64,000 nt of DNA from NCBI RefSeq assembly GCF_020982545.1, contig NZ_JAJKLK010000030.1, positions 62,001 to 126,000 on the forward strand, given 5' to 3'. This document shows, one piece after another, positions 26,305 through 36,701 of the stretch. Made by a program: the position numbers and the translations under genes. The first letter of the stretch is position 1; the number at the start of each line of letters is the position of its first letter. This DNA comes from Streptomyces sp. MNU76. GTDB lineage: Bacteria; Actinomycetota; Actinomycetes; Streptomycetales; Streptomycetaceae. The notes under the pieces were generated by a model. It was not told where the DNA came from. It saw nothing but the letters and a program-made list of their open reading frames with translations, and ran no database searches.

Positions 26305-27698
26305 ATGACCGCCCGCAGCATCAGCCACCTCAAGGACCTCCTCTCCCGAGGAGAGCTCACCGTCGTCGACCACGTCCGCTCCGTCCTGGCCGACATCCGC
26401 GAACGCGACACCCTGGGCGCCTACGTCGCCGTCGGCGGCGAGGAGGCCCTCAAAGCCGCCGAGCAGGCCGACGCCCGTATCCGCGAACGCGGCCGCGAGG
26501 CATGGTGGGAGCAGCCGCTGCTGGGCGTCACCGTCTCCGTCAAGGACCTGCTGCAGACCCGGGACCTGCCCACCACCCGCGGCTCGCTGCTGCCCAACGA
26601 CCGGCCCCGCGAGGACGCCCCGGCCGTCGCCCGGCTGCGCGCGGCCGGCGCCGTCGTGGTCGGCAAGACCACCACCTCCGAGTTCGGCTGGAGCGCCTGC
26701 ACCGTCGGCCGCGTCGCCCCGCCCACCCGCAACCCCTACGACCCGCGGCTGACCGCGGCGGCTCCAGCGGAGGCGCGGGCGCCGCGGTCGCCGCCGGACT
26801 GTGCGAGGGGGCGCTGGGCACCGACGGGTCCGGCTCCATCCGCATCCCGGCCGCGTTCTGCGGCGTCGTCGGCTACAAACCCTCCTACGGCCGGGTGCCC
26901 TACTGGCCCAACGGCGCCGACCGCCTCGCCCACCAGGGCCCCTCGCCGCCGGCGCCGACGCCGCCTGCTCGGCCAGGTCATCGCCGGCCCCACCCCACCG
27001 ACCCCGACTCCGGACTCGGCTCCCTGGACTCCCCGCGCGACCTGCGGGCCCTCAGGATCGGCTGGATCGAGTACGAGGGCACCGACGAGGAGATCCGCCG
27101 CGTCACCGAACAGGGCAGACAGGCACTGCTGGCCGAGGGGCACCGCGTCGAGGACGTAGAGGTGCGCTGCCAGAACCTCTACCCGGCCGTCGTCGACATC
27201 CTCGCCGCCACCGAGGCCGCCGGCACCCCGCCGGAGATCGAGTCCTTCTGCGACCCCGGCCGCCTGGAGATCGTCCGCCACGGCCGCACCCTCAGCGGCG
27301 TACGCGTCATCCGGGCCGAGGAGGTGCGCCAGAACCTGCGCGCCACCCTGCGCTCGGTCATGGACCGCTACGACCTGCTCGCCATGGCCACCGTGCCCGT
27401 CGAGCCGTTCGCGGCCGACGCCGTCGGACCGCCCTGGGCGGCCGACCCGCGCGACCTGATGTGGCTGGCCTGGGCACCCGCCTCCTACCCGTACAACATG
27501 ACCGGCCAGCCGGCCGTGTCCCTGCCCGCCGGACCGACCCGCTCCGGGCTCCCGGCCGGACTCCAGCTCGTCGGCCCGGTCGGCGCCGACGACCTCGTCC
27601 TGACCGTGGCCCGCCGCCTGGAGGCGATGCTGCCGCCGCTGCCGCGCCCGCCCGTGCCCGACCTCACCCCCGCCGTCACCGGCGAAAGGACGCTCTGA
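26305..27698 (+). CDS. Amidase-signature hydrolase (FzmO-type), frameshifted as read
   Basis: Amidase-signature enzyme; in the fosfazinomycin/kinamycin hydrazine pathway the equivalent is thought to release hydrazine from its acetyl form. Catalytic Lys80 lies in VSVKDLL and the Ser-Ser signature in GGSSGGAGAA. The latter is in a different frame from the start. Adding one base at four short runs (near 26757, 26940, 26965 and 26990) joins all the segments into about 465 residues ending at 27698. GAGGA precedes ATG 26305. I treat the breaks as base-call errors; if they are real the gene is dead and the hydrazine would stay acetylated. Confidence 0.75.
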
Positions 27699-27702
27699 AG
27701 CC

Positions 27703-29220
27703 ATGTATGCCAGGTCATGGTCCGTCCCCGTCGCCGAAGGCGGCGCCGGGCGCCCGTCGTTCGTCACCGACCACGGGCTGTGGGACGCCGCCCAGCAGGA
27801 CGCCGCCGAACGCCTCGAAGCAGCCCTGGACGACGTCGACCTCGTGCGCGTCGCCTTCGCCGACCCGCACGGCCTCGCCCGCTCCAAGACCCTCACCGCG
27901 CAGGCCTTCCGCGGCGTGCTGCGGGGCGGCATGAACTTCAGCCCCGGCCCGTTCCTGTTCGACACCGGGCACGCCGTCGCCGTCGACTTCCGCGGCGAGC
28001 ACGGCATCGGCGTCGACGAGATCACCGGCGCCGGCAACTTCGTCCTGGTGCCCGACCCGCTGACCTTCCAGGTGCTGCCCGGCCCCGGCCCGCGCACCGC
28101 CTGGGTGATCGGCGACGAGTACCTGCGCGACGGCACCGCGCACCCGCTGTCCGCGCGGGCCGTCCTGCGCCGCGTCCTGGCCGCCTACACCGACCGCCGG
28201 CTCACCCCCGTGCTCGGCCTGGAGGTCGAGTGGTACCTCACCCGCCGCCTCGACGACGAGGCCGGCAACGAGGGCAACGGCTTCGGCCTGCAGGGCCGGG
28301 CCCCGCGCGTGTGCGCCGTCAACGCCGGCTACCAGTTCAACCTGGACGCCGCCTACGACACCGTCGCCCCCGTCACCGACCCGCTCGCCCTGGACCTGCT
28401 CGCCCTGGGCCTGCCCCTGCGCTCGATGGAGCACGAGTCGGGCCCCGGCCAGGTGGAGACCACCTTCAGCCCCATGACGGCCATGGACACCGCCGACGCG
28501 ATGCTGCTGTTCCGCACCCACACCAAGCGGTTCTGCGCCCGCCGCGGCCACCACGCCTCCTTCATGTCCCAGCCGCTGCTGGCCGCCGCCGACCCCAGCG
28601 GCTGGCACCTGAACCAGTCCGTCGTGGAGAGCGCCACCGGCCGCAACGTCTTCTCCGCCGAGGGCTTCTCCGGCGGACTGTCCCCGCAGGGCAAGGCGTA
28701 CGCCGAGGGCCTGATGTCCTGGGCCCGCGAGCTGTGCCTGCTGTCGGTGCCCACCGTCAACGGCTACCGCCGCCTGGCCGCCGAGCACGCCCTGGCCCCC
28801 ACCCGCGTCGGCTGCAGCGTGGAGGACCGCACCGCCATGCTCCGCCTGGTCGGCAGCGGCGCCGGCGCCCACATCGAGAACCGCATGGGCGAGCCGTGCG
28901 CCAACCCCTATCTCAACATCGCCGCCCAGCTGTTCGCCGGCCTCACCGGCCTGACCGCCACCCCGCCCGAAACCGGTGCCGGGGCCGGGGGCGGGCCGGA
29001 CGACGGACCCGGCCACGTGGTGCCCCAGCACCTGCGCGAGGCCCTGGAAGCCTTCACCGGCGGCCGCGCCGACCGACTCCTGGGCGCCCCGCTGACCGCC
29101 TGCCTGACCAGGCTCAAGGAGAGCGAACTGCGTCGCTACGAGGCCTGGACCACACACGCCGCACCCACCCCGGGCCAGGTCACCGAGTGGGAGCAGCGCG
29201 AGTACTTCGGAGCGTACTGA
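27703..29220 (+). CDS. Glutamine-synthetase-like ligase (glutamylhydrazine synthetase, FzmN-type)
   Basis: A 505-aa member of the glutamine synthetase family. Active-site elements are all present: metal-binding LGLEVEWYL, GPGQVETTF, the HLNQS region, NGYRRL and the glutamate-binding ENRMGEPCANPYLN. In fosfazinomycin and kinamycin biosynthesis the corresponding enzyme ligates hydrazine (instead of ammonia) to the gamma-carboxyl of glutamate, giving glutamylhydrazine, the hydrazine carrier. Four bases separate it from the amidase, consistent with consecutive steps, and a strong terminator follows. Substrate choice is assigned from context, since ordinary gamma-glutamyl ligases look similar. Confidence 0.88.
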   Translation: MYARSWSVPVAEGGAGRPSFVTDHGLWDAAQQDAAERLEAALDDVDLVRVAFADPHGLARSKTLTAQAFRGVLRGGMNFSPGPFLFDTGHAVAVDFRGEHGIGVDEITGAGNFVLVPDPLTFQVLPGPGPRTAWVIGDEYLRDGTAHPLSARAVLRRVLAAYTDRRLTPVLGLEVEWYLTRRLDDEAGNEGNGFGLQGRAPRVCAVNAGYQFNLDAAYDTVAPVTDPLALDLLALGLPLRSMEHESGPGQVETTFSPMTAMDTADAMLLFRTHTKRFCARRGHHASFMSQPLLAAADPSGWHLNQSVVESATGRNVFSAEGFSGGLSPQGKAYAEGLMSWARELCLLSVPTVNGYRRLAAEHALAPTRVGCSVEDRTAMLRLVGSGAGAHIENRMGEPCANPYLNIAAQLFAGLTGLTATPPETGAGAGGGPDDGPGHVVPQHLREALEAFTGGRADRLLGAPLTACLTRLKESELRRYEAWTTHAAPTPGQVTEWEQREYFGAY

Positions 29221-29238
29221 GGGAACGCTGCCGAAGCC

Positions 29239-29279
29239 GGGCCCGGTGCGGGGGCGCGGACACACCCCGCACCGGGCCC
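29239..29279 (+). terminator. Hairpin terminator, 15-bp stem
   Basis: The arms 29239-29253 and 29265-29279 are perfectly complementary (GGGCCCGGTGCGGGG and its inverse) with an 11-base loop. It lies 18 bp after the ligase stop and separates it from the lyase gene. Confidence 0.85.
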
Positions 29280-29381
29280 CAGCCCCACACCCCTTCCCCG
29301 CCCACCTATGACGGCGTAACAGCGCGCGGCGGACTCCTGCCCTGGCCCCTTCTGCCCACCACCCCCGGACGAAGGCCGACG

Positions 29382-30668
29382 ATGATTCCTCGCTACACCC
29401 TGCCCGAGATGGCCGACCTGTTCACCGACCAGTCGCGCTACGCCACCTGGGTCGAGGTCGAGATCCTCGCCACCGAGGCCCAGGTGGAACTCGGCCGCGT
29501 ACCCCGCCAGGCCCTGGAGGACATGCGCCGCGCGCCCGTCCCGCTCGCCGCCCGCGTCGCCGAGATCGAGAAGGAACGCGACCACGAGGTGCTGTCCTTC
29601 CTCGCCGCCTACTGCGAGCCGATCCCGCAGGACTCCGCCCGCTACGTCCACCTCGGCATGACCAGCTACGACCTGGTCGACACCGCCCTCGGCCACACCC
29701 TGGCCCGCGCCACCGACCTGCTCGTCACCGCCGCCCGGCGGCTGCGGCGCGTCCTGGCGACGCGGGCCCTGGAACACTGGGACACCGTCATGGTGGCCCG
29801 CACCCACGGCATCCACGCCGAGCCCACCACCTTCGGGCACAAACTCGGCGGCTACGCCTTCGCCGCCGACCGCTCCCTGGCCCGGCTGACCGCCGCCCGC
29901 CAGGCCGTGGCCGTCGGCACGGTCTCCGGCTCGGTCGGCACCTACTCCCTGATCGACCCGGCCGTCGAGGCCCACGTGTGCCGGGCGCTCGGCCTGGGCG
30001 TGGAGCCCGTGCCCAGCCAGGTCGTCGCCCGCGACCGGCACGCCCAGCTCCTGCAGGCGGTCGCCGCGCTCGGCGCCTGCGTCGAACAGGTCGCCCTGGA
30101 ACTGCGGCTGCTGCAGCGCACCGAGGTCCGTGAGGTCGAGGAGCCCCGGGCCGGCGCCTACCAGGGCTCCAGCGCCATGCCGCACAAGCGCAACCCCACC
30201 ACCAGCGAGCGGCTGTGCGGGCTGGCCCGCCTGCTGCGCGGCTACGCCTCCGCCGCCCTGGAGAACGTGGCGCTGTGGCACGAGCGGGACCTCGCCCACC
30301 AGTCGGTGGAACGGGTCGTCCTGCCCGACAGCCTGTGCGTGGGCCACTTCCAGGCGACGAAGGCGGCCGAACTGGTGCAGGCGCTGACCGTGCACCCCGA
30401 ACGCATGCGCGCGCACCTCGACGCCACCGACGGCCTGATCTACTCCTCGCCCGTCCTCGCCGACCTGCTGGGCGAGGGCGTCGAACGCGAGCGGGCCTAC
30501 CGTTCGGTGCAGGCCGCGGCGAACCGGACGATCGCCACCGGCGAGCACTTCTCCGCCACGCTCGCCCACGAGGGCATCGACCTCCCCGCGCTCGGACCCG
30601 AGCGTTTCCTCACCCACCACGACGTGGTGCGCAGCCGATTGGAGATCCTTCGTGACCTGGACGATTGA
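29382..30668 (+). CDS. Adenylosuccinate-lyase-family enzyme (N-acetylhydrazinosuccinate lyase, FzmQ-type)
   Basis: A 428-aa fumarase/aspartase-superfamily lyase closest to adenylosuccinate lyase. It has the three conserved blocks: HLGMTSYDLVDT, ARTHGIHAEPTTFG (general acid His) and the mobile-loop signature GSSAMPHKRNP (catalytic Ser). In the fosfazinomycin pathway the equivalent splits N-acetylhydrazinosuccinate into fumarate and acetylhydrazine. ATG 29382 follows CGAAGG. Its 3' end overlaps the acetyltransferase start by 17 bp, coupling the acetylation and elimination steps. A housekeeping purB role is unlikely in this setting. Confidence 0.88.
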   Translation: MIPRYTLPEMADLFTDQSRYATWVEVEILATEAQVELGRVPRQALEDMRRAPVPLAARVAEIEKERDHEVLSFLAAYCEPIPQDSARYVHLGMTSYDLVDTALGHTLARATDLLVTAARRLRRVLATRALEHWDTVMVARTHGIHAEPTTFGHKLGGYAFAADRSLARLTAARQAVAVGTVSGSVGTYSLIDPAVEAHVCRALGLGVEPVPSQVVARDRHAQLLQAVAALGACVEQVALELRLLQRTEVREVEEPRAGAYQGSSAMPHKRNPTTSERLCGLARLLRGYASAALENVALWHERDLAHQSVERVVLPDSLCVGHFQATKAAELVQALTVHPERMRAHLDATDGLIYSSPVLADLLGEGVERERAYRSVQAAANRTIATGEHFSATLAHEGIDLPALGPERFLTHHDVVRSRLEILRDLDD

Positions 30669-31056
30669 GCGGGTGGAGGGCGCCGCCCTGGACCTGGACG
30701 AGGTGCTGGAGGTGTACCGCTGCTCCGGCCTGGGCGAGCGGCGCCCGGCCGACGACCGCGAGCGGATGGCGGCGATGGTGCGCAACGCCAACCTCGTCCT
30801 GGTCGCCCGTGAATCCGACGGCACGCTCGTCGGCATCGCCCGCAGCGTGTCCGACTTCTCCTACGTCACCTACCTGTCCGACATCGCGGTGGCCGGCACC
30901 CGCCAGCGCTCCGGCATCGGCCGCGCCCTGATCGACGCCACCCGCAAGCAGGCCCCGACGGCGAAGATCGTGCTGCTGTCGGCGCCGGCCGCAACGGAGT
31001 ACTACCCGCACATCGGTTTCACCGCCCACACCTCGGCGTGGGTGCTGAACCCGTAG
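30652..31056 (+). CDS. GNAT N-acetyltransferase (FzmR-type)
   Basis: A 134-aa GNAT fold. The acetyl-CoA pyrophosphate loop is RQRSGIGRALID, preceded by the YLSDIAVAG strand and followed by the EYYPHIGF motif common in small bacterial GNATs. The GTG start lies inside the lyase gene. In the fosfazinomycin/kinamycin scheme this enzyme acetylates hydrazinosuccinate so that the lyase can release acetylhydrazine. The coupling with that lyase strongly supports the role; substrate specificity is otherwise not visible. Confidence 0.87.
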   Translation: MTWTIERVEGAALDLDEVLEVYRCSGLGERRPADDRERMAAMVRNANLVLVARESDGTLVGIARSVSDFSYVTYLSDIAVAGTRQRSGIGRALIDATRKQAPTAKIVLLSAPAATEYYPHIGFTAHTSAWVLNP

Positions 31057-31188
31057 GACCACGGACGGCCGGTCCACCGGTCCACCCGTCACCGCGTGGA
31101 CGCGGCCCCGTATCCGGGCTTCAGCCGGACTCGACCGCCGGTGCCTACGGTCGGGAGCGGACCGCCGCGCAGGACCCTTGGGGGAGGC

Positions 31189-31989
<801 letters not shown>

Positions 31990-32130
31990 ACCCCGCCCCG
32001 CCTGCACCCGGCCTCGACGCGCCCTTGAGCGGCCCTTGCTGTACTGCCTGCCGCGCGCGGTGGCGCCGACGACGAGCCGGGGGAGAGGGGGTGGGTCCGG
32101 TTGCCTCAGCGACCGGCACGAGAGCCCGCC

Positions 32131-32918
32131 ATGCACCCCAAGGACGCCACAGCCACGCCGCGCACACCCCTCGTGGCCGCCGTACGGCGCACTGCGCCGA
32201 CGGCAGCCGTACGGCGCGCCGGGCCCGTGGTGCGCCGCCACGCCGTGAGTCTGCTGCTGCCCCCGCTCGTCCTGGCGATCCTGTTCTGCCAGCTGGACGT
32301 GTCCGCGGCGCGCGGCGGTCCGTCGTGGGCGGCCACCGGGGCCCCGCTGGTGACGGCCGCCGCCCTGCCCGCCCTCGGGGCCCTGGCCGACCGGCACGGC
32401 CGCCGCCGCGCCGTGATCGGCTCCCTCGCCCTCCTCGTGGCGGGCACGCTGCTCGGTGCCGCCGCCCGGGACGCGGGCCCGCTGCTCGCCGCACGTGTCG
32501 TCCAGGGCCTGGGGACGGGCGGGGCGACGGCCGGCGTGGTGGCGCTGTTCGCCGAACGCCTGCCCGCCCGCGAACGGGGCCCGTACCTGGCCACCCTCGT
32601 CGGTGCGACCGTACTGGCCCTGTCCACCGGCCGCCTGGCCGACGTCACGCTCGCCACCCACCTGTGGGTGCCCTGGGCCACCGTCTGCCTCGGCGCGCTG
32701 GCCCTCGCCCCGGCCGCGGCCCTGCCCCGCCGCTTCACGACAGGGCCTGCGGCGACTACCGCCGCGCGGCCCTGCTGCTGCTCGCCGTCACCGCCCTGGT
32801 CCACCTCACGACCCGCGCCCGCACCACCCCCGCCCCGGCCGTGGACGGCGCGGTGCAGCTGCTCCTCGGCGCCCTCGGCCGGCTGACCTCCCTGCTGTCC
32901 GGCCTCCCCGCCGTCTGA
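32131..32918 (+). pseudogene. Half-length MFS transporter fragment
   Basis: N-terminal half of a drug/H+ antiporter: about six hydrophobic segments with the MFS loop motif GALADRHGRRRAV after the second and ARVVQGLGTGG as the fourth-segment motif C-like element. The frame breaks near 32745 in a G run; adding one G continues to CGDYRRAALLLLAVTALVHL and a stop at 32916-32918. Even repaired it is only about 262 residues, against the usual 400-520, so the C-terminal half is missing. It cannot work as a normal exporter alone. A TTG at 32101 is an alternative start. Confidence 0.65.
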
Positions 32919-33061
32919 CGTCTTCCCGGCATCGCTGCCTCCACCACCGTCCCACCCTCGTTTGAGCGCCTCGGCCGACCGTGGCGGCGGAGCAGGCAGA
33001 CGTCGCCGACGGCACACACGCGCCCCGCTCCGCCCGGAACCCTCAGGAGAGGTCTGTCCTT

Positions 33062-35116
33062 GTGAGCAGCGGACGTATGGAAGTGTGCCTCGTCGGCGCC
33101 GGACCGCGGGGGCTGTCCGTCCTGGAACGGCTGTGCGCCCAGGAACGCAGCTCCCCGCGCTGGGCCGAACTCACCGTGCACGTGGTCGACCCCGGCCCGG
33201 CCGGACCGGGCCGGGTGTGGCGGCCCTCGCAGTCCCGGCACCTGCTGATGAACACCGTCGCCTCGCAGGTCACCCTCTACACCGACGCCAGCGTCCGCAT
33301 CGACGGACCGCTGGAGGAGGGCCCGAGCCTGTACGAGTGGGCGGCGGCCCTTGGCCCGGGCGCCCTCATCCCGGGCACCGGCCTGCCGCCGGGCGAGGAG
33401 ATCCTCGCCGAGGCACGCGGCCTCGGCCCGGACGGCTACCCCACCCGCGCCCTGTACGGCCACTACCTGACCTGGGTGTTCGACCAGGTCACCGCGGGCG
33501 CACCGGACCACGTCACCGTGACAGTGCACCCCCAGCGGGCCGTGGCCCTGGAGGAGGACCCCCGCGCCGAGCCGGCCGCGGCCCCCCAGACCGTGGTGCT
33601 GGAGGACGGCACCCGGCTGACCGGGCTGTCCGCGGTGGTGCTGGCCCAGGGCCATGTGCCGGTCGCACCGACGGACACCGAAGCCGGCCTGGCGGCCTTC
33701 GCCGAGGGCCACGGCCTGACCTACGTCCTGCCCGCCAACCCCGCCGACGTGGACCTGTCGGGCGTCGCGCCGGGCGAGAACGTCCTGCTGCGCGGTCTGG
33801 GCCTGAACTTCTTCGACTACATGGCGCTGTTCACCCACGCCCGCGGTGGCGTCTTCGAACGCGCCGCCGACGGCCGCCTGGTCTACCGCCCCTCGGGCCG
33901 CGAACCGCGCCTGTACGCGGGCTCGCGGCGCGGCGTGCCGTACCAGGCGCGCGGCGACAACGAGAAGGGCGCGCACGGCCGTTACCTCCCGCGCCTGCTG
34001 ACCGAGGAGTACCTCGCCGCGCTGCGCGCGCCGGGCCGGCGGCCGCTGCGTTTCGGCACCGACCTGTGGCCGCTGATCGCGAAGGAGGTGGCGTGCGTCT
34101 ACAGTGAGACGCTGCTGGCGGGCCGTCAGGACGCGGACCGTATCGCCGAGTTCGCCCGCCGCTTCCTCGCCTGCGCGCCGGGCCGCCAGGAGGAGCTGCT
34201 GCTCCAGGAGGCGGGTATCGCGCCCGAGGAGCGCTGGGACTGGCGGCTGGTCACCCGCCCCTGGGGCGAGCGCCGCTTCGAGGACGCGCAGTCCTTCGGC
34301 GTGTGGCTGCGCGGCCACCTGGAGCAGGACGTGCGCCTGGCCCGCCAGGGCAACGTCAGCGGCCCCGTCAAGGCGGCCCTGGACGTGCTGCGGGACCTGC
34401 GCAACGAGGTGCGGCTCGCGGTCGACCACGCCGGGCTCGACGCCGACTCCCACCGCGCGGAGCTGGACGGCTGGTACACGCCGCTCAACGCCTACCTGTC
34501 GATCGGCCCGCCCGCCTCCCGCATCGAGGAGATGGCCGCGCTGATGGACGCCGGGATCCTCCAGGTCACCGGCCCCGGCATCCGGATCGAGACCGACGCG
34601 GAGGGCTCCTGTTTCGTGGCGACCTCCACGCAGATCGAGGACGTACGGGTGCGTGCGGGGGTGCTGATCGAGGCGCGGCTGCCCGAGATCGACCTGAGGC
34701 GCACCGCGGACCCGCTGATGCGGCAGCTGCTGCGCACCGGTGGGTGCCGGCCCCATCGCGTCCCCGGCGCCGGCGGCGGCTACGAGACCGGCGGCCTGGC
34801 GGTGACCGAGCGGCCCTACCGCCTGCTGGACGCCCGGGACGTGCCGCATCCGCGGCGCTTCGCCTACGGGGTGCCCACCGAGTCCGTGCACTGGGTGACC
34901 GCGGCCGGCATCAGGCCGGGGGTCGGCTCGGTCACGCTGGAGGACTCCGACGCCATCGCGGGCGCGGTGCTCGCCCTGCCCGCGGCCCTGACCCGGGCCC
35001 CCGCCAAGCTCCGCTCGGCCCCCGCGACCCGCGACACCGCCCCGGCGACGACCGGGACGACGACCACGACCCCCGCCGCGGCGGCGGTGCCGGCGACGCA
35101 GAGGAGCGCGGCATGA
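33062..35116 (+). CDS. CreE-like flavoprotein (aspartate to nitrosuccinate, FzmM-type)
   Basis: A 684-aa FAD/NAD(P)-binding protein of the type that oxidises the amino group of L-aspartate stepwise to nitrosuccinate. It begins with VCLVGAGPRGLSVLERL, the Rossmann motif of this family, with VWRPSQSRHLLMNTV shortly after and a second nucleotide-binding segment near LSAVVLAQGHVP; the middle has LGLNFFDYM. The GTG 33062 start (SSGRMEVCLV) follows CAGGAGAGG; ATG 33077 is possible. A Thr/Ala-rich tail of about 45 residues ends the protein. It overlaps the lyase gene by four bases (ATGA). With that lyase it would deliver nitrous acid for N-N bond formation. Confidence 0.88.
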   Translation: MSSGRMEVCLVGAGPRGLSVLERLCAQERSSPRWAELTVHVVDPGPAGPGRVWRPSQSRHLLMNTVASQVTLYTDASVRIDGPLEEGPSLYEWAAALGPGALIPGTGLPPGEEILAEARGLGPDGYPTRALYGHYLTWVFDQVTAGAPDHVTVTVHPQRAVALEEDPRAEPAAAPQTVVLEDGTRLTGLSAVVLAQGHVPVAPTDTEAGLAAFAEGHGLTYVLPANPADVDLSGVAPGENVLLRGLGLNFFDYMALFTHARGGVFERAADGRLVYRPSGREPRLYAGSRRGVPYQARGDNEKGAHGRYLPRLLTEEYLAALRAPGRRPLRFGTDLWPLIAKEVACVYSETLLAGRQDADRIAEFARRFLACAPGRQEELLLQEAGIAPEERWDWRLVTRPWGERRFEDAQSFGVWLRGHLEQDVRLARQGNVSGPVKAALDVLRDLRNEVRLAVDHAGLDADSHRAELDGWYTPLNAYLSIGPPASRIEEMAALMDAGILQVTGPGIRIETDAEGSCFVATSTQIEDVRVRAGVLIEARLPEIDLRRTADPLMRQLLRTGGCRPHRVPGAGGGYETGGLAVTERPYRLLDARDVPHPRRFAYGVPTESVHWVTAAGIRPGVGSVTLEDSDAIAGAVLALPAALTRAPAKLRSAPATRDTAPATTGTTTTTPAAAAVPATQRSAA

Positions 35117-36552
35117 CCACGACGCATGAACAGCCGCTCGGAGAACGGGAGCCGACGGCCCATCCGGACGCCGGGCTGCTCTCCCCGGTGCGCGCCGGCA
35201 CCCCCGTCGAGGCCGCGGTCGGCGACGCGGCCTGGCTGCAGGCCATGCTGGACGCGGAGGCGGCCCTGGCCCGCGCCCAGGCGCGCTGCGGCACCGTTCC
35301 GGCGTGGGCCGCTGCGGCGATCACCGCCGCGGCGCGCGCCGAGCGGCTCGACGTACGGCAGGTGGCGCTGGCGGCCCGGGAGACGGCGAACCCCGTCGTC
35401 CCCCTGATCGCGGCGCTGACGGCGGCGGTGGCACGGGACGCGCCGCACGCCGTGGAGTACGTGCACCGGGGCTCCACCAGTCAGGACATCTTCGACACCG
35501 GCGCGATGCTGGTGGCCGCCCGGGCGCTGCGGCTGATCACCGCCGACCTGCGCACGGTGGCCGGCACCCTCGCGCCGCTCGCCGCCGAGCACCGGGACAC
35601 GGTGATGGCGGGACGCACCCTCGCCCTGCACGCCGTGCCCACCACGTTCGGGCTGAAGGCGGCCGGCTGGCGGCAGTTGGTGCTCGACGCCGTCGAGCGC
35701 CTGGAGCGGGTGCTGGGGGAGGGGCTGCCGGTGTCCCTGGGCGGCGCGGCCGGCACTCTGGCGGGCTATGCGCCGTACGGGGGCGGCGGACGCCCTGCTG
35801 CTGCGGACACCGACCCCGCCGGCCTGCTGGACACGCTGCTGCCCGCCTTCGCCGCGGAGACGCAGCTGGCCGTGCCCGCCCTGCCCTGGCACGCGCTGCG
35901 CACCCCGGTCGCCGACCTGGGAGCCGCTCTGGCCTGCACCACGGGCGCCCTCGGCAAGATCGCCGCGGATGTGCTGGTGCTGGCCCGCACCGAGATCGGC
36001 GAGGTGGCCGAGTCGGCGGCCGAGGGCCGCGGCGTGTCGTCGGCGATGCCGCACAAGCGCAACCCGGTCCTGGCCACCCTGATCCGCTCCGCCGCTCTTC
36101 AGGTGCCCGCCCTGGCCACCGTCCTGGCGCAGTGTCTGCCGGCCGAGGACGAACGCTCGGCGGGTGTGTGGCACGCGGAGTGGCAGCCCCTGCGCGAATG
36201 CCTGCGGCTGACCGGCGGCGCCGCCCATACCGCCGTCGAGCTGGTCCGGGGCCTGACCGTCCGTCCGGAGCGGATGCGCGCCAACCTGGCGGCGACGGGC
36301 GGGCAGCTCGTCTCCGAACGCATCGCGGCGGCCCTCGCCCCGCATCTGGGCAGGGCGGCGGCCGGGCAGCTGCTGGCCGCCGCCTCGCTGCGGGCGGCGG
36401 ACACGGCCCGGCCGCTCGCCGAGATCCTCGCCGAACACCCCGACGTCCAGCGCCTGTTCACGCCCCGCGCGCTGGCCCGGCTGCTCGATCCGGCCGACTA
36501 CACGGGAGCCGCCGCCGCGCTGGTGGACCGGGCACTGAAAACACCGAAATAA
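35113..36552 (+). CDS. CreD-like nitrosuccinate lyase (FzmL-type)
   Basis: A 479-aa fumarase/adenylosuccinate-lyase-superfamily protein. Conserved blocks are VHRGSTSQDIFDT, GRTLALHAVPTTFGLKAAG and the loop GVSSAMPHKRNPV with catalytic Ser. Directly coupled to a CreE-like flavoprotein, it should eliminate nitrous acid from nitrosuccinate, leaving fumarate. It is distinct from the lyase at 29382, which acts on acetylhydrazinosuccinate; the two share only the superfamily blocks. Ordinary 3-carboxymuconate cycloisomerase is the nearest alternative reading but does not fit the neighbours. Confidence 0.88.
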   Translation: MTTTHEQPLGEREPTAHPDAGLLSPVRAGTPVEAAVGDAAWLQAMLDAEAALARAQARCGTVPAWAAAAITAAARAERLDVRQVALAARETANPVVPLIAALTAAVARDAPHAVEYVHRGSTSQDIFDTGAMLVAARALRLITADLRTVAGTLAPLAAEHRDTVMAGRTLALHAVPTTFGLKAAGWRQLVLDAVERLERVLGEGLPVSLGGAAGTLAGYAPYGGGGRPAAADTDPAGLLDTLLPAFAAETQLAVPALPWHALRTPVADLGAALACTTGALGKIAADVLVLARTEIGEVAESAAEGRGVSSAMPHKRNPVLATLIRSAALQVPALATVLAQCLPAEDERSAGVWHAEWQPLRECLRLTGGAAHTAVELVRGLTVRPERMRANLAATGGQLVSERIAAALAPHLGRAAAGQLLAAASLRAADTARPLAEILAEHPDVQRLFTPRALARLLDPADYTGAAAALVDRALKTPK

Positions 36553-36598
36553 ATATCCCTGGAGCATCACTCGAATTTCAATTCAATACGCCCTGGAA

Positions 36599-36627
36599 TT
36601 GTTTTTCCTCGGTTATGTGAACACTAT
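36599..36627 (+). promoter_or_regulatory. Candidate promoter
   Basis: TTGTTT (36599-36604), a 17-bp spacer and CACTAT (36622-36627) in an unusually AT-rich 149-bp gap before the secreted protein gene at 36702. Consistent with a vegetative promoter but not tested. Confidence 0.4.
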
Positions 36628-36701
36628 TTCTCCCCTATTCTGGCGCAGATTGCACAGCTGCTCCGGAAGAAGCGGGAGCCAAGAGCGAGCTAGGGAGAAT
36701 C

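Noticed and set aside
27715..29265. 516-codon reverse-strand frame opposite the glutamine-synthetase-like gene
   Set aside because: Shadow of a strongly conserved gene; no conserved features of its own.
29382..30668. Housekeeping purB (adenylosuccinate lyase)
   Set aside because: Overlaps a GNAT gene and sits in a hydrazine cassette with GS-like, amidase and CreD/CreE-like genes, so a pathway lyase is far more likely.
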